The notes beneath the pieces are model-generated. The model did not search any database. It had not been told where the DNA came from and was given only the letters and a program-made list of their open reading frames with translations. Shown here piece after piece: positions 1 through 4,831 of a stretch of DNA of 7,027 nt. Positions within the stretch are counted from its first letter, which is position 1. Every line of letters begins with the position of its first letter. A program made the position numbers and the translations under genes. Origin of the DNA: Bifidobacteriaceae bacterium (lineage in GTDB: Bacteria > Actinomycetota > Actinomycetes > Actinomycetales > WQXJ01); NCBI GenBank assembly GCA_031266115.1, contig JAISBQ010000350.1, forward strand, positions 1-7,027, written 5' to 3'.

Positions 1-2013
1 CAGGCGGTGACGTTCTTCGCGGCTGACCTGCGCCTGCGCCTCGGCCTGTTGGTGCGCCGCCAACGACTCAAGACTCGTGCGATGAGCGCGGTCTCGCTCG
101 GACTTGGCTGCGGTCAGAGCGGCATCGGCCTCATCGTGGACCCGGCGTGCCCGTTCGCCTCTTGTCTTGACCCACGCGAGGACCACAGTGGCGCCATCGC
201 CTCCCGGTTGCTCGCCATCGGCAAGGCGAGCAACCTCGGCCCTCGCCGATGCGAGATCGCCCGCACCGTCATCGGCCGGGGGGGACATCACGTCATGTGG
301 GGCCTCAGCGCCGATGTCGCGCAGCGCCTCGGCGAGAGCGGAGGCCGCGCTCGCCAGCGCCTCGTCCAACTCGACAGGTGAGCGCCCAGGGCTCACCTCG
401 ACATCGATCACCCCGGGTACGGAAATCTGTGCCCTGTGGAAGGCGAGCCGGTCGCGTCGCTCGCCTTCGCTGAGCTGCTCGCCGTCGACCTCGACCGCCG
501 CATCCCCGAGTCGGTGGACCACGATCCGGGTGGCGGCCGAGGCGCGGGCCACCGCCGCGATATGCACGTCGTTGCTCAGCCGGGCGAGGGTGTCGTGCCG
601 ACCGATGTCATCCTGGGCTGCGGCGAGCGCGCGTGTGGCCCTGAGGACGGCCTCATCGGCCAGTTTCTGCGCCGCTGCGGCGTGCTCGGATTCGACCGCC
701 AGGCGGCGAGCTTCGGCCTCTCGTTCGGTGATCTGGCGTTCACACCGCTCCATCTGTGCTGTCGAGCGTTCCAGGCCGATCCGTAAGGCGTCCCCAGTCG
801 CGGTGGAGGTCGCCGCAAGGGTGATCACTCGATCAAGGTCCTTCGCCTGCACACGGGATCGCGCTACCTGCTGCTCTGCGGCCTGACGCCGACTCTGCGC
901 TTCGCGTGCACCCGTCACGCGGTGGGACAGGTCGTCGCGCAGAACACGATCGCGATGGTGTCGAGCCGCCGCCTCGGCCGCAGCTGCCGACTCGCGAGCC
1001 TGCTCGGCTTCGCCGTCGGCCTGTTTGACTGTCTCATCCGCGGCTGCCAAGGTCGCTGCGGCCTGTTCGCACGTCGCCGCCAGGCTCGTGGTCTTCTTGA
1101 TCGCGGCGGCCATCTGCTGCTCGCGCCGGTCGGCCTCGGCGACCATCGCCGCCCGCGCTTCCTGGTTAGTGCGGGCCTCGTTCAGGATCGATTCCGCAGT
1201 GCGGACGTGCTCGCGGCAGGTATCGACCGCGCGTGCCAGGTCAGCTGCGGCGTCGGCCCGGCGTTGACACTCGGCCAGGTCCGCCCGAGCGGCCTCCTCG
1301 CGTTGAGCCAGTTCTTTCGCTTGGTGGTCCAACTCCGCGCGGCGCTCGGTCAGCTGGTCCATCTCCTTGCTGCGCGCGCTCAGCTCGGCAACTGCCACCT
1401 CAAGGGCGTCAATACCGCTTGTGGCCCGCTTGTAGTCCCCCGTTGGCATGCTGCGCTTGCCGGCGGTGAAATAGTGCTTGAACTCCTCAGCGACTCGGGT
1501 CATGAGGTCGGTGTGGCCCTCGGACTCGTCCGGCGCGGTCTCCAGTGCACCGAGCAGTGCTGGAATCTGGCCTAGCGCGGGCCGGTCGAGCGATGTTCCC
1601 TGCGCTACGTCGAGCGCAGGCAGCAAGTCGAGATCGACAGTCTCCGTGAGAATCTGCGCGAAGCGCTCGTGAGCTTCCCGGCCGGTGTGTTGTTCGGGTC
1701 TCGGGGTTGTCACGGTCAATTCGCACCGCGGGGTCTTGAGCCATCTCTTGCGGTGGACAAGGCGGTACGGGCCCGTGCGGAGTTCGACTTCGACGTCGGG
1801 ACCGGCGTCGCGGTCCACGGGCTTGACCGCCACAATGGCTTTGTCCTTCGAGGTCGCCAGATACTTCTTGTTGCGCACCAGACGAAGCGCTTCCACCAGG
1901 GATGACTTGCCTGCTTCGTTGGGACCCTCGACCACCGTGACGCCGTCGCCGAACTCGACAGTCGCGTCCGCGACGCCCCGAAAGTCGCGCAATCTGAGAC
2001 GGATGAGCCTCAT
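1..2013 (-). CDS. SbcC/YhaN-like coiled-coil AAA/ABC-type ATPase, C-terminus outside the window
   Basis: The 671 visible codons stay open to the left edge. The protein begins MRLIRLRLRDFRGV, the usual N-terminal strand of SbcC/RecF/Rad50-type ATPases, followed by a Walker A loop GPNEAGKS at residues 30-37. From about residue 198 to 470 the chain is rich in Ala, Glu, Arg and Gln with heptad-like spacing and few prolines, as expected of a long coiled coil. Residues about 493-545 break this with a beta-rich segment (TRIVVHRLG, VEVDGEQL, then VPGVIDVEVSPG), after which helical sequence resumes. No CxxC zinc hook is visible, so the segment probably forms the hinge. Walker B and the ABC signature should lie in the missing part; such proteins are, from memory, about 850-900 residues. 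The ATG overlaps the stop of the metallophosphoesterase (ATGA) and has AGGTGG six bases upstream, so translation is probably coupled. The likely role is the ATPase partner of that enzyme in DNA end processing. The family call is firm; the substrate is inferred. Confidence 0.9.
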   Translation of the reverse strand, partial: MRLIRLRLRDFRGVADATVEFGDGVTVVEGPNEAGKSSLVEALRLVRNKKYLATSKDKAIVAVKPVDRDAGPDVEVELRTGPYRLVHRKRWLKTPRCELTVTTPRPEQHTGREAHERFAQILTETVDLDLLPALDVAQGTSLDRPALGQIPALLGALETAPDESEGHTDLMTRVAEEFKHYFTAGKRSMPTGDYKRATSGIDALEVAVAELSARSKEMDQLTERRAELDHQAKELAQREEAARADLAECQRRADAAADLARAVDTCREHVRTAESILNEARTNQEARAAMVAEADRREQQMAAAIKKTTSLAATCEQAAATLAAADETVKQADGEAEQARESAAAAEAAARHHRDRVLRDDLSHRVTGAREAQSRRQAAEQQVARSRVQAKDLDRVITLAATSTATGDALRIGLERSTAQMERCERQITEREAEARRLAVESEHAAAAQKLADEAVLRATRALAAAQDDIGRHDTLARLSNDVHIAAVARASAATRIVVHRLGDAAVEVDGEQLSEGERRDRLAFHRAQISVPGVIDVEVSPGRSPVELDEALASAASALAEALRDIGAEAPHDVMSPPADDGAGDLASARAEVARLADGEQPGGDGATVVLAWVKTRGERARRVHDEADAALTAAKSERDRAHRTSLESLAAHQQAEAQAQVSREERHRL

Positions 2014-3164
2014 CTGTCGCCACCTGCCAGCTGGAAGAACAGCCTGAGGGCGTCTGACGCGGCGAGTCCTGCCTCGCCGTCGGCCTCGGCCGCTTCGGCC
2101 AGTTCAGCGCGGGCGGCCTCAGCGAATCCGCTCAGTTCCATCGCAGCAAAATCGGCATCGGTTGCCACCACGGCAAGGTCGGTGTGCCGGTCCCAGGGGT
2201 CGAACCGCGCGAAGAGCCTCTCGGCCTCGTCGATGATCTCTCTCAGACGAGCGTCCTCGGGGACGGTCAGCCTGCCGGTCAGAGCGGACCAGACGGCGGT
2301 GTGGTCCTTGTCCGGGATCTGTCCGATGCGCCGGTCCAATGCTTCGACATCGTCCATCGATGCGAGGCGTTCCTCCACAGTGATAAACCGCCACCGCCCG
2401 ACCTTGACTTTGTCAACCGCCACGTTTCCGGCTTTCGTCACCTCAACCACGATGACGTTCCCCGGGTCTGGTTCGCGGCGCGCGGTGACCTCAGGGGTGC
2501 CTGGGTACCAGATCCCGGGAGCTACCTCGGTGGTCGAATGGAGGTCGCCGAGCACGGCCACGTGGGCGCGGCCGGTATCAAGGACGCGGCGCAGGCCGTC
2601 ATCGTCGATGAGAGCGGACTCGGTGATGTCAGACTCGCCGAAATCGTGGGGGCGGCTGCGGACGGCGCCGTGACCGGCGATTATCCGGATCACGTCAGAC
2701 GGGACCACATCAAGCGGTGCGCACGCTTGCGCCACCAGATCGGCGTGAGGGTGTTTCGAACGAAGCGGTGCCCCGACGATTTCGACTCCCTCGACCACTT
2801 CCCACGGGACTGAATCGCGCAGGACGTGCACATGGTCGGGCTTACCACGGGTGAAGGCTGCGAAGGCTGAGGAATCGTAGATGGACGCCGCGTCCAGCGG
2901 GTCGTGGTTGCCGGGCAGTAGCACCACGGGGACTGTGAAGGACCGCAGCACCTCGAAAGCCTGTGCCACGATCCGCCGGTCGAGTTGGTTCGATTCGAAG
3001 ACATCGCCGCAGACCAGCACGAATGCGGCATCCCGCTCGGCGGCGAGGCGGCCAATCCGCCGCACGGCATCGAGCCGGGCTTGGGCGAACCGTGCGCGGG
3101 CGTCGCCGGGGAGGAACCAGGCGGCCATTCCAAGCTGCCAGTCGGCCGTGGCGACGAACCTCAT
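2010..3164 (-). CDS. SbcD/Mre11-like metallophosphoesterase (putative DNA repair exonuclease subunit)
   Basis: A complete protein of 384 residues with the calcineurin-like phosphoesterase motifs in order: TADWQLG (residues 6-12), CGDVFESNQL (52-61), PGNHDPLD (84-91), AGHGAV (163-168) and LGDLHS (205-210), then YPGTPE (220-225), which ends the catalytic core. The remaining roughly 150 residues form a charged C-terminal region that probably caps the core and contacts the ATPase partner. SbcD and Mre11 usually have DxH, GDxxD and GHxH; here these read D8-W-Q10, G53-D-x-x-E57 and G206-D-L-H209, so two usual histidine ligands are Gln and Asp. The protein resembles, from memory, the Rv1277 group of actinobacteria, where DWQLG and GDVFE appear to be normal. 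The ATG has GGGAGG five bases upstream, which fixes the start. It is the first gene of the operon with the SbcC-like ATPase. A nuclease role is inferred from family and partner; the altered ligands leave activity and metal preference open. Confidence 0.93.
   Translation of the reverse strand: MRFVATADWQLGMAAWFLPGDARARFAQARLDAVRRIGRLAAERDAAFVLVCGDVFESNQLDRRIVAQAFEVLRSFTVPVVLLPGNHDPLDAASIYDSSAFAAFTRGKPDHVHVLRDSVPWEVVEGVEIVGAPLRSKHPHADLVAQACAPLDVVPSDVIRIIAGHGAVRSRPHDFGESDITESALIDDDGLRRVLDTGRAHVAVLGDLHSTTEVAPGIWYPGTPEVTARREPDPGNVIVVEVTKAGNVAVDKVKVGRWRFITVEERLASMDDVEALDRRIGQIPDKDHTAVWSALTGRLTVPEDARLREIIDEAERLFARFDPWDRHTDLAVVATDADFAAMELSGFAEAARAELAEAAEADGEAGLAASDALRLFFQLAGGDR
2020..2025 (-). promoter_or_regulatory. 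Ribosome binding site of the SbcC-like ATPase
   Basis: AGGTGG lies six bases before the ATG, inside the last codons of the metallophosphoesterase. With the four-base ATGA overlap it supports reinitiation or coupled translation of the two subunits. Confidence 0.6.
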
Positions 3165-3169
3165 GTGTC

Positions 3170-3175
3170 CCTCCC
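3170..3175 (-). promoter_or_regulatory. Ribosome binding site of the metallophosphoesterase
   Basis: GGGAGG on the minus strand, five bases before the ATG at 3164. It is the strongest Shine-Dalgarno match in the window and decides the start. Confidence 0.75.
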
Positions 3176-3193
3176 GGTGGGCATCCCCGCGCC

Positions 3194-3199
3194 ATCCTA
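3194..3199 (-). promoter_or_regulatory. Possible -10 element of the metallophosphoesterase/ATPase operon
   Basis: TAGGAT on the minus strand fits TANNNT and would give a leader of roughly 20 bases before the ATG. No TTGACA-like -35 hexamer is seen at 17-18 bases, so this is only a candidate. Confidence 0.3.
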
Positions 3200-3294
3200 T
3201 GGGTGCTCACTCGTTTCGGGTCCCCGTCAGGGCGGCAACTCGTCGGCGAGGCGTCGATGTTGCTACCGACCCCCTGTGCCAGGTGCGGGACATC

Positions 3295-3314
3295 ATCGAG
3301 GGTGAGGTTTCGCG
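3295..3314 (+). repeat. Family A repeat, copy 1 (forward)
   Basis: ATCGAGGGTGAGGTTTCGCG. It differs from copy 2 at one base and is identical to the reverse complement of copy 3 over the 20 bases. It stands outside the A2-A3 stem, in direct orientation with copy 2 and 52 bases before it. Confidence 0.85.
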
Positions 3315-3346
3315 CACCTGCGCACAGTCCGGTCCGCACGCTTCTC

Positions 3347-3428
3347 ATCGATGGTGAGGTTTCGCGTACTCCACGGCCCTCAGGGCCCCGATCTGGAGCC
3401 AGATAGTCCGCGAAACCTCACCCTCGAT
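3347..3428. repeat. Family A palindromic element (copies 2 and 3) with two internal hairpins
   Basis: Copy 2 (3347-3366, forward) and copy 3 (3409-3428, inverted) are the arms of an 82-base palindrome. From outside in, the pairing is 5 bases, a mismatch, 14 perfect bases (GGTGAGGTTTCGCG with its complement), a mismatch, then ACT (3368-3370) with AGT (3405-3407): 22 of 24 positions. The enclosed segment holds two more perfect inverted repeats, GGCCCT-C-AGGGCC (3375-3387) and ATCTGG-AG-CCAGAT (3391-3404). As single-stranded DNA or RNA this would fold as a three-way junction. It could be a REP/BIME-like or MITE-like element, a transcript-end structure or a protein-binding site. The structure is visible in the sequence; the role is unknown. 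Confidence 0.85.
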
Positions 3429-3450
3429 TGGCGAGACCTCGGACGGAGTG

Positions 3451-3464
3451 CGCGAAACCCCACC
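3451..3464 (-). repeat. Family A repeat, copy 4 (inverted, diverged)
   Basis: The minus strand reads GGTGGGGTTTCGCG, one change from the 14-base core, followed by CACTCC, which resembles the flank of copy 2. The upstream ATCGA block is absent. Between copies 3 and 4 a weaker match, GAGGTCTCGC on the minus strand (about 3430-3440), may be a decayed fifth copy. Confidence 0.75.
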
Positions 3465-3519
3465 CCAGGCGCTGAAACCACGCCTCGCAAGCAAGTCCGC
3501 GTCTTGCGTGCCCGTCCAA

Positions 3520-3567
3520 ACCCGCGCCACGAAGGGTCCGGGGGGCCTGTTGGCGCGGGTCCGGCAC
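3520..3567. repeat. Family B hairpin, copy 1
   Basis: ACCCGCGCCA (3520-3529) and TGGCGCGGGT (3551-3560) form a perfect 10-base stem around a 21-base loop. The right arm and its flank, TGTTGGCGCGGGTCCGGCAC (3548-3567), recur exactly at 3684-3703. The left flank lacks the GTGCCG that would extend the stem, so this copy looks shorter or decayed compared with copy 2. Confidence 0.8.
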
Positions 3568-3648
3568 GCGTGCGGATTTGGCGGCTGACGAGTCGGAGCT
3601 GTGACCTGGGGTGATGCGGGGAGGTGGGCGCGGCATCGTCCTGGGGCA

Positions 3649-3703
3649 GTGCCGAACCCGCGCCAACACACCCGTCGGAGCCTTGTTGGCGCGGGTCCGG
3701 CAC
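3649..3703. repeat. Family B hairpin, copy 2 (possible transcript end of the phosphatase gene)
   Basis: GTGCCG-A-ACCCGCGCCAA (3649-3666) pairs with TTGGCGCGGGT-C-CGGCAC (3686-3703): 17 of 18 positions around a 19-base loop. The right arm shares 20 identical bases with copy 1. The reverse complement of the copy 1 loop is also similar to this loop (CAACA, CCC, CGGA, CCTT), so the whole hairpin is the repeat unit. It starts about 33 bases after the phosphatase stop and could end its transcript, but no T-tract follows on the minus strand, so it is not a classic intrinsic terminator. Confidence 0.8.
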
Positions 3704-3736
3704 AAGCGGGGACGACGGGTCCGGCCACGGCGAGAG

Positions 3737-4459
3737 TCAGGCGGCGGGGTGAGGCCAGCGGAGGTGGACCCGGTGGTCGGCGTGCCGGGTGGCGTGGATG
3801 ACGGTGAGGTCGGGGACACGGGGTAGGTGGCGGGTAGCCGGCGACCGGTGGGACCCGAGAACCAGGGTCCGAGCGCCCGAGGCGATCGCGGCCTGGATAC
3901 CGGCCTGGGCGTCCTCAATCGCCAGGCACCCCGCGGATCGCCCTGGGAAGCGTGCCGCGGCCAGCGTGTACCCCGCGGGATCGGGTTTGCCCCGCGGCAC
4001 ATCCTCGCTGGTCACGAGGACCGTGGGTATGGAAAGGCCTGCAGCGGTGAGGCGTGCCACTGCCAGTGCCCGTGGGGCGGACGTCACCACGGCGATGTGC
4101 GCATCGCCGATGGCGGCCAGCAGCTGCCGCGCGCCGGCGATCTCGGCGATCCCGGTCATGCAGGTCAACTCGCGGCGCTCAAACTCGGCCGTGGCAGCGG
4201 CAGGATCGACGCCAGGTGGCGCAAACTCCTGAATCGTGTCGTGGGACTGGCGTCCGTGCGCATACCGCAGGAGCGGCGCAAGGTCTATTCCATACCGCGC
4301 GGCGAACTCGCCCCACAGGAACTCGACCACCGGCGTCGAATCCACCAGCGTGCCGTCCATGTCGAACAGGACGCCGTGCACGTCGCATCCCGTGCTCGTG
4401 GGCGACCAGCCCATCACGTCAGGGGAAGGCCGGGGAAGGTCGCTTGAGGGCAGGGGCAT
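3737..4459 (-). CDS. HAD-family phosphatase (sugar phosphate or glycerol phosphate type)
   Basis: A complete 240-residue protein with all four haloacid dehalogenase motifs: FDMDGTLVDS (nucleophile D33, acid D35), VVTSAP (T126/S127), GKPDP (K158) and IEDAQAG (E182, D183). A helical cap follows motif I and contains HGRQSHDTIQEFAP (68-81). This pattern and the overall length resemble HAD-IA sugar phosphatases such as YfbT/HxpA and yeast glycerol-3-phosphatases. The enzyme should be cytoplasmic and Mg-dependent, removing phosphate from a small metabolite; the exact substrate cannot be read from sequence. The last 30 or so residues are Arg/His/Pro-rich and not typical of the fold. The start is uncertain: ATG at 4459 lacks a clear ribosome site and sits in a GGGGC-AAT-GCCCC inverted repeat, while ATG at 4414 (residue 16) would still leave the domain intact and also lacks one. 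It appears to be transcribed alone, divergently from the surface-protein gene. Confidence 0.92.
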   Translation of the reverse strand: MPLPSSDLPRPSPDVMGWSPTSTGCDVHGVLFDMDGTLVDSTPVVEFLWGEFAARYGIDLAPLLRYAHGRQSHDTIQEFAPPGVDPAAATAEFERRELTCMTGIAEIAGARQLLAAIGDAHIAVVTSAPRALAVARLTAAGLSIPTVLVTSEDVPRGKPDPAGYTLAAARFPGRSAGCLAIEDAQAGIQAAIASGARTLVLGSHRSPATRHLPRVPDLTVIHATRHADHRVHLRWPHPAA

Positions 4460-4465
4460 TGCCCC
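4453..4465 (-). promoter_or_regulatory. Inverted repeat covering the phosphatase start codon
   Basis: GGGGC-ATT-GCCCC. On the minus-strand transcript the ATG lies in the loop and first base pair of this five-base stem. It could lower initiation at 4459 or indicate that a downstream start is used. A second perfect inverted repeat, CCCAG-A-CTGGG, lies next to it at 4471-4481. Confidence 0.35.
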
Positions 4466-4573
4466 ATGATCCCAGACTGGGCATCGGAGTCTCGGGCGGC
4501 CTCATCCACCCCACTGCGACGCACATGCCCTGGTAGACCTCAACGTCGCGACGCACGATGGCGCATTCGCGCC

Positions 4574-4595
4574 GTGATGGGCATCGTTGAATCAC
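4574..4595. promoter_or_regulatory. Operator-like inverted repeat in the divergent region
   Basis: GTGAT and ATCAC arms separated by 12 bases, about 35 bases upstream of the candidate -10 element of the surface-protein gene. A small TCAC-C-GTGA palindrome overlaps the right arm (4592-4600). The short arms make chance quite possible, and no regulator gene is in view. Confidence 0.2.
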
Positions 4596-4627
4596 CGTGA
4601 GGTCCCCCAATCCCGGTCGATCTCTCT

Positions 4628-4635
4628 GCTACGCT
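4628..4635 (+). promoter_or_regulatory. Candidate extended -10 promoter of the surface-protein gene
   Basis: TGC-TACGCT fits the extended -10 form TGN-TANNNT, and no good -35 hexamer is seen. Transcription would begin near 4642, inside the small inverted repeat GCCCG-CTT-CGGGC (4636-4648). That suits translation from TTG 4721, with about 80 bases of leader, and is tight but possible for ATG 4658. Confidence 0.3.
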
Positions 4636-4705
4636 GCCCGCTTCGGGCCGCATTGCCATGACTGGGCTGCTGCCGCGGAAAGATGGGGCATTAGCGCATT
4701 CACAT

Positions 4706-4712
4706 GAGAGGA
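4706..4712 (+). promoter_or_regulatory. Probable ribosome binding site of the surface-protein gene
   Basis: GAGAGGA ends eight bases before TTG 4721. It is the best purine-rich site near the start of this gene and favours TTG 4721 over ATG 4658, which is preceded only by a GGGCC stretch in a possible hairpin. Confidence 0.5.
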
Positions 4713-4720
4713 ATGGGACC

Positions 4721-4831
4721 TTGGGGCCTCAGAGGTTTTTTTCGACTGGTTGCGGCAAGGCTTTGGTTGTAGCGATCGCGGTCTCGGTGCCACTGGCAGG
4801 AGGGATCGCCCCGGTGGCGACCGCGGCGCCA
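4721..4831 (+). other. Signal peptide coding segment
   Basis: Residues 1-37 from TTG 4721. The n-region has Arg and Lys, the hydrophobic core is about 17 residues, and AxA-type cleavage sites follow (V-A-T-A before A-P-A-S-E). Cys11 lies before the hydrophobic core, so this is not a lipoprotein lipobox. No twin-arginine motif is seen, so the Sec route is expected. Confidence 0.75.

Larger units (their letters stand above)
3165..3736. other. 572-base intergenic region rich in inverted repeats
   Basis: No credible gene lies between the phosphatase stop and the metallophosphoesterase start. Frames that stay open here are Arg/Pro/Gly/Ala-rich, overlap one another and run across the repeats. The region holds two unrelated repeat families (3295-3464 and 3520-3703), described separately. 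Positions 3465-3519 and 3568-3648 show nothing distinctive beyond a 6-base inverted repeat CGCAAG/CTTGCG at 3486-3491 and 3503-3508. Both flanking genes point left, so the region contains the 3' end of the phosphatase transcript and the promoter of the repair-like operon. Confidence 0.7.

Noticed and set aside
460..480. ABC signature motif LSEGE at ATPase residues 514-518
   Set aside because: It lies in the mid-protein beta-rich segment and is not followed by a Walker B strand. The real signature should be near the missing C-terminus.
7..1905. Long plus-strand open frames opposite the ATPase gene
   Set aside because: They are antisense shadows of a GC-rich gene: Arg/Ala/Ser-rich, no recognisable domains, no good ribosome sites, and they overlap one another. 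The minus-strand frame has a Walker A motif and a coiled coil.
3347..3428. tRNA or tRNA-like gene, because of the cloverleaf-like fold
   Set aside because: The outer stem is far longer than a 7-base acceptor stem. There is no anticodon arm, no GTTCRA-type T-loop and the two inner loops are only 1-3 bases.
3295..3464. CRISPR array
   Set aside because: Copies are in both orientations, unevenly spaced (42-56 bases) and have self-complementary spacers; there are no cas genes in view.
3345..4002. Overlapping Arg/Pro-rich open frames on both strands through the repeat region
   Set aside because: They run across palindromic repeats and into the phosphatase gene out of frame. Recurring peptides such as EVSRT come from the repeat DNA, not from a protein family.
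4419..4610. A 63-residue minus-strand frame upstream of the phosphatase
   Set aside because: It overlaps the phosphatase start in another frame, has no recognisable domain or convincing ribosome site, and spans the likely regulatory region.
4751..4756. Lipoprotein lipobox around Cys11 of the surface protein
   Set aside because: The cysteine comes before the hydrophobic core, not after it, and the preceding residues (F-S-T-G) do not fit L-[AS]-[GA]-C.
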